Shown here in pieces: positions 1 through 8,160 of a DNA stretch of 50,092 nucleotides. The position numbers and the translations under genes were made by a program. Position 1 is the first letter of the stretch. Every line of letters begins with the position of its first letter. Source of the stretch: Thalassolituus sp. UBA674 (GTDB lineage: Bacteria; Pseudomonadota; Gammaproteobacteria; Pseudomonadales; Oceanobacteraceae); the NCBI GenBank assembly GCA_002298335.1, contig DBNK01000021.1, forward strand, positions 1-50,092, read 5' to 3'. The notes beneath the pieces were generated by a model, which ran no database searches, was not told the origin of the DNA, and saw only the letters and a program-made list of their open reading frames with translations.

Positions 1-16
1 GCAGGTACGCCGGAGC

Positions 17-493
17 TCAGAGTTTACGGCCGAGTTTTTTCTCTGCCATTTTCCGTTCCCATTTCGGGCTCATAAAGTTGATCACCTCATAGGCCATTAA
101 CCCCTGTATGGCGACGCCGATACCAACACCGGCCAGCACCAGGTAAACCAGCCACTCCCCGTGAAAGACGATCAGGAAAATAACAGCGATAACCACATAG
201 GCAATCAGCTGCTCATAAAAAGATTTCATGCGCTTGGCGTACATCAGAGCCAGCTGTTCATCAGCAGCCAGATCTTTCTCAGGTTCAGTCGTTTCTTCAG
301 TCTGCATGTCATGCTCCTCGGGACGAATAAGGTTCAGGTCAACCTCAAACACCGCCGCGAGTGCACGGGCTGTTTCCAGTCCCGGAATCTGGCCTCTCTC
401 GATGCGCTGAATGGTCCGGGGAGTCACTCCGGCCATTTCTGCCAGCTCACTCTGAGTCCAGCCCCGTTTCAGGCGCAGCTTACGTACAATCAT
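17..493 (-). CDS. XRE-family HTH regulator with C-terminal 2TM membrane domain
   Basis: A 158-residue protein. Residues 1-57 form a classic Cro/CI-type helix-turn-helix: LRLKRGWTQSELAEMAGVTP is the HTH helix pair, followed by RTIQRIERGQ. An acidic linker (about 58-85) leads to two hydrophobic segments at about 95-112 and 115-135, so the C-terminal half resembles the '2TM' domain often found fused to small XRE regulators. The start is supported by GGAG seven bases upstream. Inference: a membrane-tethered DNA-binding repressor; neither its target nor its signal can be seen here. It lies 105 bp downstream of the hydrolase gene on the same strand, with no overlap that would prove an operon. Confidence is high for the architecture and low for the role. 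Confidence 0.85.
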   Translation of the reverse strand: MIVRKLRLKRGWTQSELAEMAGVTPRTIQRIERGQIPGLETARALAAVFEVDLNLIRPEEHDMQTEETTEPEKDLAADEQLALMYAKRMKSFYEQLIAYVVIAVIFLIVFHGEWLVYLVLAGVGIGVAIQGLMAYEVINFMSPKWERKMAEKKLGRKL

Positions 494-598
494 GGTTTAT
501 CTCCGGTGTCTGAGAATCCGCACCTTAACAGCCGCTGTGGAATCACATCCGACACGGGCCGGACAGTCGCCCGACATTCACACGACATACATTTAAAT

Positions 599-1501
599 TC
601 AATGACTTACTGAACTGAGCCGGTCTTCCAGCCAATCACTGGTGAGCGTCAGTAAGGTGTCCGGCAGCTGCTGATCCTCAGCCAGGCCATTGGCATCCAG
701 CACATTGAAAATATGGTTTGCGCCATCAAGGATACGCAATGTCTTGTCCTGGCTGCCAGCCGCCTGCAGCAGTTTCTCCGATGCCTGATAAGGCACAGAC
801 GTGTCATCCCGCCCCGCCACAGCCAGCAGGGCGCCGCGGTAGCTGATCATATCCGACAGGCTGGTGTTGGCCTCAACCTCATCAAACCACTGCTGACTGA
901 ACTCCAGCGGCGGACGCCAGGCAAAATGAACACGGGCAAAGCCGTTCTTTACCGCTTCGTCGTAGTATTTTTCAAACAGGGCTGAAAAATTGCCGCGGCC
1001 ATTACCGGCTACCGATGACCACAGGGCCATGGCTTTAATTTCAGGATTACGTTGTGCGACAAGCTGCGCAATCAGCCCTCCCTGACTGAAACCCACCAGT
1101 GCCAGACGTCCGTCATCTATGCCATCCAGATCTGCGAGGTAGGCCAGTGCCGCCTCGCTGTCGGCCACTGCGCTGCTGAGCGTGTAAAGACGATAGCTCA
1201 CCGGGCTCTCGCCACCGCCGGCAAAATCAATACGCAGGCTGGCAATACCGCGCTCAGCCAGTGAGCGTGCGAGACGCTGGTAGAGATTACCGACCTCGTT
1301 TTTATCCGATGCCGTGCCGTGAAGCATGACCACCGCCGGAGCCGGCGTCGCGGCATCCGGCAGAGTCAGCACCGCAGGCACCGGGTACAGACTGCCGATC
1401 AGCATCATCGGCGTTTCCACATAATCTGCGGCGTGAGCAGTGGTCACCATCAACCAGCCGCTGAGCAGCAGGCTGATAAACCCCGACATTCTGAATCGCA
1501 T
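599..1501 (-). CDS. exported alpha/beta hydrolase
   Basis: A 300-residue protein with an N-terminal signal peptide (hydrophobic core about 8-20, AHA-A cleavage site near residue 25), so probably periplasmic. The alpha/beta-hydrolase fold is shown by HGTASDKNE (oxyanion region, near 61), the nucleophile elbow GFSQGG (near 137-142), a candidate acid in GRDDTSVP and the catalytic His in GANHIF near the C terminus. The order Ser-Asp-His is standard for this family. It resembles dienelactone hydrolase-like or peptidase S9-like esterases, but the substrate cannot be told. The start is supported by GGAG six bases upstream. It is divergent from the nucleoside hydrolase, sharing a 116-bp control region. 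Confident in fold and export, not in substrate. Confidence 0.85.
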   Translation of the reverse strand: MRFRMSGFISLLLSGWLMVTTAHAADYVETPMMLIGSLYPVPAVLTLPDAATPAPAVVMLHGTASDKNEVGNLYQRLARSLAERGIASLRIDFAGGGESPVSYRLYTLSSAVADSEAALAYLADLDGIDDGRLALVGFSQGGLIAQLVAQRNPEIKAMALWSSVAGNGRGNFSALFEKYYDEAVKNGFARVHFAWRPPLEFSQQWFDEVEANTSLSDMISYRGALLAVAGRDDTSVPYQASEKLLQAAGSQDKTLRILDGANHIFNVLDANGLAEDQQLPDTLLTLTSDWLEDRLSSVSH

Positions 1502-1557
1502 TTTCTACTCCGTTATGAGCCCGGGAAACAACCACCGAACAGTGCGAACAATCGGGG

Positions 1558-1586
1558 CTGACATCAGTAACTGAGAGGCTGATAAT
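1558..1586 (+). promoter_or_regulatory. sigma-70 promoter of the nucleoside hydrolase gene
   Basis: CTGACA (1558-1563, 5 of 6 matches to the -35 consensus), a 17-bp spacer, and GATAAT (1581-1586, 5 of 6 matches to the -10 consensus). It reads toward the gene that starts at 1618. Found by eye; the spacing is optimal. Confidence 0.6.
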
Positions 1587-1604
1587 CCTGACCAAACAGT
1601 CAGG
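1587..1604 (+). promoter_or_regulatory. inverted repeat in the predicted 5' leader of the nucleoside hydrolase gene
   Basis: CCTGAC-CAAACA-GTCAGG is a perfect 6-bp inverted repeat directly after the predicted -10 box. It could be an operator over the start point or a small leader hairpin. No family could be assigned. Confidence 0.4.
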
Positions 1605-1617
1605 ATCAGGATACCTC

Positions 1618-2745
1618 ATGAAGCGTCACAGTCTACTCAGCATTGCCCTTTTTGGTCTGCTGTTTTCCCTCTCGGCCAACGTCAGCGCGGCAGAGAAAAA
1701 AATTCCGGTCATTTTCGATACGGACATGGCCATCGATGACTGGGCAGCCCTGCTCTATCTGGCTCATCATCCGCAGGCTGACCTGATCGGTGTAACTGTA
1801 TCATCCAGTGGTGAATCCCACTGTCTGCCCGGGCTGAATAATATTCAGAAACTGCTGGCTTTGAGCCCTCAGGATCATGAAGTGGGTATTGCCTGTGGCC
1901 CGGATTATCCGCTGCAGGGCTATTTTGTCTTTCCTGAGGCCTGGCGCACTGACTCAGATACCCTGTCCGGTGTCCCGCTGCCCGACGCCGGGCCTGTGAT
2001 CACAGAGAACCCGCTTCCGGCAGAAGATCTGATCCATCAGCTGATTCAGTCTGCCACTGAAAAAGTCACCCTGATCGCTACCGGTCCGCTGACCAATATT
2101 GCCCTGTGGCTGGAAAAATACCCGCAGGATAAACCGCGCATTGCGGATCTGGTGATTATGGGCGGCGCAGTGGATGCTCCCGGAAACATCATTGTGCCGC
2201 TGTTTACCAAGGGCCACCCGAACACGTCTGCCGAATGGAATATTTTTATTGATCCGCTGGCAGCCGACGAGGTGATGAAGTCGGGCCTGCCGATCACACT
2301 GGTGGGGCTGGATGTCACCAACTCAGTGCGCGTGACGACGGAACGGGCTGCGGATTTCAAGGCTCATGTCGTCACACCCGCGGCCCGGTTCTGGGATGCC
2401 GTACTGGATAAAAACGACTGGTTTATTGAAAGTAATGAATATTATTTCTGGGACACTCTGGCAGTGATTATCGCCATGCATCCTGAGTTCTGCCGTGGTG
2501 ATGAACTGGGTCTGCGGGTGGATTATGCCGTGACCGATACCCCCTGGATGCAGACCACAGACACCACGATGCCGGACACCACAGTACGCGACGAACAACG
2601 CCGCCATCTGGATGCCGCGTCAGCAGGTGTGATGCAAAAAGACATGGGTTATCCGTCCGTCCGCGTTTGCCGCGAAAGCTTTCCGGAAAAGGTTTTTGTG
2701 GAATTCCGTGACCGTCTGAATAACGTTACTGACAGTGCAGAATGA
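1618..2745 (+). CDS. exported nucleoside hydrolase (inosine/uridine-preferring family)
   Basis: A 375-residue protein with an N-terminal signal peptide (MKRHSLLSIALFGLLFSLSA, cleavage after VSAA near 25). The mature part begins with the calcium-binding motif of nucleoside hydrolases, here DTDMAIDDWAAL (about 34-45) rather than the common DTDPGxDDAxAL; the metal-binding Asp residues are kept. The core motifs LIATGPLTNIA (about 151-161), MGGAV, and WNIFIDPLAADEV (metal and substrate site) are present. The family hydrolyses the N-glycosidic bond of ribonucleosides to base plus ribose. Export suggests scavenging of extracellular nucleosides in the periplasm, which is inference. It is longer than the usual cytosolic enzymes (about 310-320) because of the signal peptide and a C-terminal extension. 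Convergent with the barrel gene. Confidence 0.9.
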   Translation: MKRHSLLSIALFGLLFSLSANVSAAEKKIPVIFDTDMAIDDWAALLYLAHHPQADLIGVTVSSSGESHCLPGLNNIQKLLALSPQDHEVGIACGPDYPLQGYFVFPEAWRTDSDTLSGVPLPDAGPVITENPLPAEDLIHQLIQSATEKVTLIATGPLTNIALWLEKYPQDKPRIADLVIMGGAVDAPGNIIVPLFTKGHPNTSAEWNIFIDPLAADEVMKSGLPITLVGLDVTNSVRVTTERAADFKAHVVTPAARFWDAVLDKNDWFIESNEYYFWDTLAVIIAMHPEFCRGDELGLRVDYAVTDTPWMQTTDTTMPDTTVRDEQRRHLDAASAGVMQKDMGYPSVRVCRESFPEKVFVEFRDRLNNVTDSAE

Positions 2746-2754
2746 AATCAGATA

Positions 2755-2775
2755 GTGGCTGCAGGACGCAGCCAC
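2755..2775. terminator. hairpin between convergent genes
   Basis: GTGGCTGC-AGGAC-GCAGCCAC forms a perfect 8-bp stem in the 41-bp gap between the convergent nucleoside hydrolase and outer-membrane genes. There is no proper T-run on either strand, so termination would be weak or Rho-assisted. Confidence 0.4.
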
Positions 2776-2786
2776 AAAAGAATTGC

Positions 2787-4040
2787 TCAGAAGGTGTAGC
2801 CGAAGTTCAGTGAATACCCTTCGCTGTTATCTGAGAACAGATACTTCACACCGGCGCGGACACGACGGATGTAATTCACATAGCTGCCATCGTCTTCGGT
2901 AACCACTGTTTTATCCTTACCAAACGAAAAACCGATTTCATTGTACTGATCAATATAGAGTTCAGAGCCGAAATAACGTGTATCTGTGATGAAGACTTCG
3001 ACGCTGGTATCCGCAACCAGACGGGGGGTCGGAATATTCAGGCTGGCACCGTTGCGCAGCACAGTGTTGCTGATTTCCGGATTCTGAGAAATATCACCGG
3101 CTTCGGTTGGCAGGGTCGAGTAATACCCCAGCATGTTGCCAATGGTCAGCTCATATTCCGCCAGCGGGATTGCATATGAACTGGTCAGAGAAGTGGACAC
3201 CAGTTGTGACAGACTGCCGACGTCCTCTGAGCCTACCAGGCTGTAACCCAGCGCCGGCGTCAGACTCCATTGCGGATTCATCTGTCGGCCATAACCTATG
3301 CCAAGACCCAGGTTGTAGACTTCAGACCCGTCGTACATCACATACGCCACCGGCACACGGATGATCAGGCGGTCTTCAGAGTTGTCAAAGCGCACGGTAT
3401 AGGCCAGAGGTAAGGAGTATTCGCGGCTTTCTATGCCATCCGCGGAATAATTACTGTAGCGGGCAAACACAGACACCATGTTGCCGTTAATGCTCTGTCC
3501 GGCGTTACTGAGCTCCACACCGCTCATTGCACCGGTATCCATGGCGTAATCAAAGTCATTACCGACGGTGCGCGACATCAGACTCGTCGGGTTACCGGCA
3601 ACCGGATCACTCGGTGTGCTGGCTGCCAGCTCCTGCAGCAGGCGCGTCAGTGCGTCATCGCCCTCCCCTTCATACCAGTCACTGAGCAAGTCCATACTGT
3701 CATCACGGCTGCTACCCTGAAACAGTTCACTCACATCAATCGCACCAATACTCATAGTAATATCCGATGAGTTCTGAGGCGATGACAGAACCACAGGTAC
3801 CCCGCGGAAGTTCACCACCGTAGTGATGGCTGAGCTGTCGGTATACGCCGGAATGTAGTTGGATACTTCATCGAAATCGAGGGCATCCAGCATGTCCGAC
3901 AGATTGTCGTAGCTCTGCTGATAGGTCTCGCCTTCTGACTGAACTTCAATGCTGAACAGCTCTGCTCTGGCGGTCTGAGTTATCAGGGCTGCGCACATAA
4001 CGGGGAGTAAGTACGAGGACTTAATGCGGAGATTTTTCAT
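2787..4040 (-). CDS. uncharacterised outer-membrane beta-barrel protein
   Basis: A 417-residue protein with a signal peptide (MKNLRIKSSYLLPVMCAALI, cleavage after ARA near 26). Residues about 27-190 are acidic and rich in Ser and Asp, with no recognised motif. From about 195 to the end, alternating polar/hydrophobic segments typical of transmembrane strands appear (for example SVFARYSNY, LIIRVPVAYVMY, LGLGIGYGRQ, LTPALGYSLVG). The last residue is Phe (SLNFGYTF), the usual C-terminal signature for BAM-assembled barrels. This suggests an N-terminal periplasmic or surface domain followed by a barrel of roughly 12 strands. I do not recognise a named family. It stands alone, and an inverted repeat precedes the start. 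The barrel assignment is firm; a function cannot be given. Confidence 0.75.
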   Translation of the reverse strand: MKNLRIKSSYLLPVMCAALITQTARAELFSIEVQSEGETYQQSYDNLSDMLDALDFDEVSNYIPAYTDSSAITTVVNFRGVPVVLSSPQNSSDITMSIGAIDVSELFQGSSRDDSMDLLSDWYEGEGDDALTRLLQELAASTPSDPVAGNPTSLMSRTVGNDFDYAMDTGAMSGVELSNAGQSINGNMVSVFARYSNYSADGIESREYSLPLAYTVRFDNSEDRLIIRVPVAYVMYDGSEVYNLGLGIGYGRQMNPQWSLTPALGYSLVGSEDVGSLSQLVSTSLTSSYAIPLAEYELTIGNMLGYYSTLPTEAGDISQNPEISNTVLRNGASLNIPTPRLVADTSVEVFITDTRYFGSELYIDQYNEIGFSFGKDKTVVTEDDGSYVNYIRRVRAGVKYLFSDNSEGYSLNFGYTF

Positions 4041-4050
4041 ACGCTATTCT

Positions 4051-4101
4051 CACTACTGTCTTTATTTCAGATTACTACGAAATAGAAAAAGAACAGTAGT
4101 G
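4051..4101 (-). promoter_or_regulatory. imperfect inverted repeat upstream of the barrel gene
   Basis: Outer arms CACTACTGT (4051-4059) and ACAGTAGTG (4093-4101) are perfectly complementary. Inner arms TATTTC (4063-4068) and GAAATA (4079-4084) are also complementary. It ends about 10 bp from the start codon of the barrel gene (4040), so it could be a leader hairpin covering the ribosome-binding region or an operator. Confidence 0.4.
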
Positions 4102-4184
4102 GGATACAACGACAAATGAGCAGAACGGCCATTGTCCGTATCAAAAAATGACGAAGATCAATTGCGGCAGATATTACCGGGAGG

Positions 4185-4203
4185 AGAAGCCGCCCCGGCT
4201 TCT
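4185..4203 (-). terminator. hairpin after sspB
   Basis: AGAAGCCG-CCC-CGGCTTCT is a perfect 8-bp stem starting 12 bp after the sspB stop codon. No T-run follows on the minus strand, so a Rho-independent role is uncertain; it may act as an mRNA 3'-end stabiliser. Confidence 0.4.
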
Positions 4204-4214
4204 GAAAGAACGTC

Positions 4215-4634
4215 TTACTTAACCACTTTCAGTGATGGACGGCCGGAACTGTTACCACGGGAAGACCCTTCTTTGTCGTCCGTCGGAGCCGGATCATCGG
4301 GGTCCGGTGCACCGGCTTCAGAGCCGAACACCATGCCCTGACCATTCTCTTTGGCGTAAATCGCCAGAATGGCCACAACCGGTACCTTAACCGACATAGG
4401 CACGCCACCGAAGCGGGCATTAAATGACATCCCATCCTGATCAATCTGCAGATCCTTGACCGCCCCCGGACTGATATTCAGTACGATCTGGCCATTGCTC
4501 ACATAATCTTCAGGAACCTGCACACCCGGTAAGCCAGCTTCCACCAGCACATAGGGGGTGCAGTTATTATCCAGAATCCATTCATTCAGCGCCTTCATCA
4601 GATAAGGGCGGCTGGGAGTCATTTTATCCGACAT
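4215..4634 (-). CDS. sspB: ClpXP protease specificity-enhancing factor SspB
   Basis: A 139-residue adaptor that binds ssrA-tagged proteins and delivers them to ClpXP. The N-terminal substrate-binding domain (about 4-113) matches the family: RPYLMKALNEWILDNNCTPY at the start, then VNISPG-type and LQIDQDG, FNARFGGV and PVVAILAIYAKENGQGM segments. A flexible acidic Pro/Gly/Asp linker (about 108-130) is followed by RPSLKVVK, the conserved ClpX-docking tail. The gene overlaps sspA by one base (TGATG), so the two are probably translationally coupled. In many gammaproteobacteria sspAB lies downstream of rplM-rpsI, and in pseudomonads petABC sits between, as here. Confidence 0.97.
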   Translation of the reverse strand: MSDKMTPSRPYLMKALNEWILDNNCTPYVLVEAGLPGVQVPEDYVSNGQIVLNISPGAVKDLQIDQDGMSFNARFGGVPMSVKVPVVAILAIYAKENGQGMVFGSEAGAPDPDDPAPTDDKEGSSRGNSSGRPSLKVVK

Positions 4635-5260
4635 CAGTCACGCATCTCGCGTTCTGCTTCTGACAGAGAAGCCTGGAAAGCTTCGCGCTCAAACAGACGC
4701 TCCATGTACTGCAGAAGCGGCTTGCACTGTTTCTCCGGCAATTCGATGCCCAGAACCGGCAGACGCCAGAGTACAGGAGCAACACAGCAATCGACGATGG
4801 AGAATTCTTCACTCATAAAGAACGGCATTTCGGTAAAGATAGGAACGATCGCCACCAGACTGTCGGTCAGTTCTTTACGGGCCTTTGCCGCTTCTTTTTC
4901 CTTACCCTTCAGAATGGTATCGACCAGCGTACACCAGTCCTTCTCGATGCGGTGAATCCACAGGCGGCTCTGAGCACGCGCAACCGGATACACAGGCAGC
5001 AGAGGTGGGTGCGGGAAACGCTCATCAAGATATTCCATCATGACGTTCGGTTCGTACAGAACCAGTTCACGGTCAACCAGAGTCGGCAGAGTGTTGTACG
5101 GGTTCAGGGTTGCCAGATCTTCCGGTTTGTTATCCGGGTCGACATCCATAATATCCACAGTCACACCTTTCTGCGCCAGAACGATGCGGACACGGTGGCT
5201 GTAGTGATCAGCCGGATCCGATAAAAACGTCATGGAAGAGCGCTTGGCTACAACTCCCAT
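4634..5260 (-). CDS. sspA: stringent starvation protein A (GST-fold RNA polymerase-associated protein)
   Basis: A 208-residue protein with the glutathione-S-transferase fold but a regulatory role: it binds RNA polymerase holoenzyme during starvation and stress. The start MGVVAKRSSMTFLSDPADHY aligns well with the E. coli SspA N terminus, including the YSHRVRIVLAQKGV segment, which fixes the start. The thioredoxin-like N domain (about 10-88) contains NPYNTLPTLVDRELVLYEPN, with the cis-Pro. The helical C domain (about 95-205) contains SIVDCCVAPVLWRLP. It lies 85 bp after petC, with a hairpin in the gap, so it may have its own promoter or be partly read through from petABC. It is coupled to sspB by a one-base overlap. 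Confidence 0.97.
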   Translation of the reverse strand: MGVVAKRSSMTFLSDPADHYSHRVRIVLAQKGVTVDIMDVDPDNKPEDLATLNPYNTLPTLVDRELVLYEPNVMMEYLDERFPHPPLLPVYPVARAQSRLWIHRIEKDWCTLVDTILKGKEKEAAKARKELTDSLVAIVPIFTEMPFFMSEEFSIVDCCVAPVLWRLPVLGIELPEKQCKPLLQYMERLFEREAFQASLSEAEREMRD

Positions 5261-5297
5261 AGTTTCCTCTCTTTGATAATTTATAAAACAAATACAG

Positions 5298-5320
5298 CCC
5301 GGTCGCTTGCGCGGCCGGGC
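5298..5320 (-). terminator. hairpin between petC and sspA
   Basis: A GC-rich 10-bp stem, GCCCGGTCGC-TTGC-GCGGCCGGGC, with one imperfect pair, in the 85-bp petC-sspA gap. On the minus strand it is followed within about five bases by a T-rich stretch (GTATTTGTTTTATAA). It looks like a partial terminator or attenuator of petABC transcripts. Confidence 0.55.
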
Positions 5321-5345
5321 CGGGATACCACATCAGCGATGGGTA

Positions 5346-6113
5346 TTATTTGATGTCGCGCCAGAACTCTTTATTCAGCAGATACACCAGTACCAGCAGA
5401 ATGGTGAGATACAGCAGCACTTTCCAACCCAGACTCTGACGTTCCAGAGCCATTGGTTCAGCCATATAGGTCAGGAAGTTCACCAGATCGAAGACCAGTT
5501 TTTCGAACTCTTCTTCGTTGAGGGTACCTTCTTCTGCCAGATACAGGACATCGTCATGTTCTTCCAGAATTTCCTGGCCGGTCAGGGTATCAAAACCAAC
5601 AGCTACCGGTGCAGTACCTTTTACCTGACGCCCCTGCAGATGCCCCAGAACGTTTGGCATACCAACGTCTTTAAACACGACGTTATTCACGCCCCACGGA
5701 CGGGTGCTGTCTTCGTAGAAGCTCAGCAGATAGGTGTATACCCAATCCGGACGACGGACACGGGCAACCAGTGTCAGATCCGGGGGAGCAGCACCAAACC
5801 AACGTTTGGAGTCAGCCTTGTCCATACCGATGGTCATCAGCTCACCGAATTTCTTATCGGCGAACACCAGATTGTCCATCATCAGTTCTTCGGGAATATC
5901 CAGGTCTTTGGCGACACGGTTGTAACGGGCGTGCTCCAGAGAGTGACAGCCCATACAGTAGTTCACGAAAGCCTGAGCACCACGCTGCAGCGACGCAGTG
6001 TCGTGCAGGTCCGTACGGTGTTCTTCCAGGTGTACATTGCCACCAGCGGCCAGTGCTACGGCCGGAACACAGGCAGCAATCAGTGCAAAAATCTTTTTCA
6101 TGCCCAATGTCAT
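5346..6113 (-). CDS. petC: ubiquinol-cytochrome c reductase, cytochrome c1
   Basis: A 255-residue subunit of the cytochrome bc1 complex that passes electrons from the Rieske centre to soluble cytochrome c. A signal peptide (MTLGMKKIFALIAACVPAVA, cleavage near 23) is followed by the haem c motif CMGCH in VNYCMGCHSLEHARYNRVAKDL (about 53-57). A distal Met region lies in DVGMPNVLGHL. A single C-terminal membrane anchor (about 229-247, LGWKVLLYLTILLVLVYLL) ends in KEFWRDIK, the usual signature. The upstream start at 6113 is chosen because GGAGG lies eight bases before it. Only one base separates it from the petB stop, so the three pet genes form one operon. Confidence 0.97.
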   Translation of the reverse strand: MTLGMKKIFALIAACVPAVALAAGGNVHLEEHRTDLHDTASLQRGAQAFVNYCMGCHSLEHARYNRVAKDLDIPEELMMDNLVFADKKFGELMTIGMDKADSKRWFGAAPPDLTLVARVRRPDWVYTYLLSFYEDSTRPWGVNNVVFKDVGMPNVLGHLQGRQVKGTAPVAVGFDTLTGQEILEEHDDVLYLAEEGTLNEEEFEKLVFDLVNFLTYMAEPMALERQSLGWKVLLYLTILLVLVYLLNKEFWRDIK

Positions 6114-6114
6114 C

Positions 6115-7341
6115 TTAATGGCCTCCGGTTACGCGCTCAGGTACTGGCTTGGTTTTCTCAATCTTTGGTGCAATGAGCAGGAAAGCGAAGAAGCCAAAGT
6201 AGATGACCGATGCAACCTGAGCGACCTTGGTCAGGGTCACAGTAGCAGGCTGAGTACCCAGCCAGGTCAGCAGCACAAAGTTAAATCCGAAGATCACAAT
6301 GTACAGCTTGCTTGCCCAGCCTTTGTAACGCCAGCTGCGCACAGGGCTGCGGTCCAGCCAGGGCAGAACGAACAGTACCGCAATAGCTGCACCCATGGCG
6401 ATAACACCAAACAGCTTATCCGGAACCGCACGCAGGATGGCGTAGAAGGCGCCGAAGTACCACACAGGAGCAATGTGCGCCGGGGTCTTCAGACCGTTGG
6501 CCGGTTCAAAGTTGGCGTATTCCAGCATGAAGCCGTTACCTTCAGGGAAGAAGAACAGCACAGTACAGAACACCATCAGGAAGACCACAATACCCACCAG
6601 ATCGTGAACGGTGTAGTAAGGGTGGAACGGTACGCCGTCCAGCGGTTTGCCGTTTTCGTCTTTCAGTTTCTTGATGTCAACGCCGTCCGGGTTGTTGGAG
6701 CCCACTTCATGCAGCGCCAGCAGGTGAACAACGACCAGGCCCAGAATCACCAGAGGTACAGCCACGACGTGCAGAGCGAAGAAGCGGTTCAGTGTCGCGC
6801 CGGAAATCAGGAAGTCACCACGGATCCATTCAGTCAGAACGTCACCGTAAGGCATAACAGAGAACAGGGAGATAATTACCTGTGCACCCCAGTAAGACAT
6901 CTGACCCCATGGCAGTACGTAACCCATAAAGGCCTCCGCCATCAGCGCCAGATAAATCAGCATACCGAAGATCCAGATCAGTTCACGCGGCTTCTGGTAC
7001 GATCCGTACAGAATGGCACGCATCATGTGCAGGTACACGGCAATAAAGAAGAAGGTAGCGCCGGTGGAGTGCATATAGCGGATCAGCCAGCCCCACTCTA
7101 CGTCACGCATGATGTATTCAACAGACGCAAATGCCGCTTCGGCACTTGGGGTGAACTGCATGGTCAGCCATACACCGGTCAGGATCTGGTTAACCAGCAT
7201 GACCATGGACAGAACGCCGAAGAAGTACCAGAAGTTGAAGTTTTTCGGAGCATAGTACTTGGACATATGCTTTTCGTAGGCTTCGGTCACCGGCAGACGT
7301 GAGTCAACCCAGCCCATGATGGACGCGAATAAATTGTTCAT
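6115..7341 (-). CDS. petB: ubiquinol-cytochrome c reductase, cytochrome b
   Basis: A 408-residue multi-span membrane protein carrying the two b haems and the Qo/Qi quinone sites. The family signatures are all visible: NFWYFFGVLSMVMLVNQILT near the N terminus, WLIRYMHSTGATFFFIAVYLH with haem-ligand His residues, GYVLPWGQMSYWGAQVI (Qo region), then HVVAVPLVILGLVVVHL with the second pair of His ligands. The PEWY-equivalent segment reads APVWYFGAFYAILRAVPDK, so the conserved PEWY is replaced by PVWY, a known variant in gammaproteobacteria. Three further C-terminal helices follow. Its start overlaps the petA stop by one base (TGATG). Confidence 0.97.
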   Translation of the reverse strand: MNNLFASIMGWVDSRLPVTEAYEKHMSKYYAPKNFNFWYFFGVLSMVMLVNQILTGVWLTMQFTPSAEAAFASVEYIMRDVEWGWLIRYMHSTGATFFFIAVYLHMMRAILYGSYQKPRELIWIFGMLIYLALMAEAFMGYVLPWGQMSYWGAQVIISLFSVMPYGDVLTEWIRGDFLISGATLNRFFALHVVAVPLVILGLVVVHLLALHEVGSNNPDGVDIKKLKDENGKPLDGVPFHPYYTVHDLVGIVVFLMVFCTVLFFFPEGNGFMLEYANFEPANGLKTPAHIAPVWYFGAFYAILRAVPDKLFGVIAMGAAIAVLFVLPWLDRSPVRSWRYKGWASKLYIVIFGFNFVLLTWLGTQPATVTLTKVAQVASVIYFGFFAFLLIAPKIEKTKPVPERVTGGH

Positions 7342-7937
7342 CAGGCTTTCACCTCGTCTTCACCGATCACAATGACATTGTCGCTCTCGAAATAATAAGG
7401 AGGGACAACCAGGTTGTCTGATGCAGGAGAACCCGTGTATACACGGCCGGCCAGGTCAAAGCGGGAACCGTGACACGGACAGAACCAACCACCCTGCCAG
7501 TTCGCATCAAACTGTTCAGGCTGTACTTCCGGGAAGTATTTAGGTGCACAACCGAGGTGAGTACAAACACCCAGCAGAACAATCAACTCCGGCTTACGTG
7601 AACGATACTCGTTGTCGGCGTATTCCGGCTGTTGTTCTTTTTTAGTGTTTTCCGGGTCTTTCAGACGACCGGCCAGTGTGCTGAGGGTAGCCAGTGATTC
7701 TTCTGTGCGGCGGGCAACATAAACCGGCTTACCACGCCATTCCGCAGTGAGCATTGCGCCTGCTTCCACTTTACTGACATCGACTTTTGCAGGTGCACCG
7801 GCCGCTTTTGCTTTTTCACTGGGCATCCAGGAACCGACAAAAGGCACAGCGAGACTGACTGCACCGACAGCACCGACACCGGCGGTTGCGCCGATCAGCA
7901 GAGTGCGTCGGCCCTTATTAACGCCGTCTTGACTCAT
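7341..7937 (-). CDS. petA: ubiquinol-cytochrome c reductase, Rieske iron-sulfur subunit
   Basis: A 198-residue Rieske protein, the high-potential 2Fe-2S electron carrier of the bc1 complex. The N terminus has a twin-arginine signal-anchor (GRRTLLIGATAGVGAVGAVS), which stays as the membrane helix. The cluster ligands sit in CTHLGC and CPCHGSRFD, both intact. A second in-frame ATG lies two codons upstream (7943), but GGGAG lies nine bases before the ATG at 7937 and only three before the upstream one, so 7937 is preferred. It is the first gene of petA-petB-petC, located after rpsI on the same strand and separated from it by a strong terminator. Confidence 0.96.
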   Translation of the reverse strand: MSQDGVNKGRRTLLIGATAGVGAVGAVSLAVPFVGSWMPSEKAKAAGAPAKVDVSKVEAGAMLTAEWRGKPVYVARRTEESLATLSTLAGRLKDPENTKKEQQPEYADNEYRSRKPELIVLLGVCTHLGCAPKYFPEVQPEQFDANWQGGWFCPCHGSRFDLAGRVYTGSPASDNLVVPPYYFESDNVIVIGEDEVKA

Positions 7938-8101
7938 TACCATCTTCTCCCATCAATAAATTCTTGTGCTGCTACCCCTGAAAATGTATCAGCCATAGTT
8001 TGTATCGTGACCAAGGGTAGCATACAGAGCGGCGCACATAGTAAAGAAAACGGGCGTTTGAAACAACTGCAAATACCCGCAAAGAGTGAGGTCATACGCA
8101 T

Positions 8102-8136
8102 AAAAAAACGCCTGACGGTGAAGACCGGCAGGCGTT
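8102..8136 (-). terminator. Rho-independent terminator of rplM-rpsI
   Basis: On the minus strand AACGCCTG...CAGGCGTT closes an outer stem, with an inner CGGT/ACCG stem and a short loop. It is followed by seven T (the A-run at 8102-8108). It starts 25 bp after the rpsI stop codon. Confidence 0.85.
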
Positions 8137-8160
8137 CTGTACAAAGCGTTGAGGCTGTGC

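Noticed and set aside
5998..7302. A long plus-strand open frame (434 codons) over petB and petC
   Set aside because: It is antisense to two clear cytochrome bc1 genes and has no family features; codon bias of the opposite strand explains it.
7944..8100. Promoter of petABC
   Set aside because: Several weak -35/-10 pairs are possible (for example TTGTTT/TACTAT); none is good enough to report.
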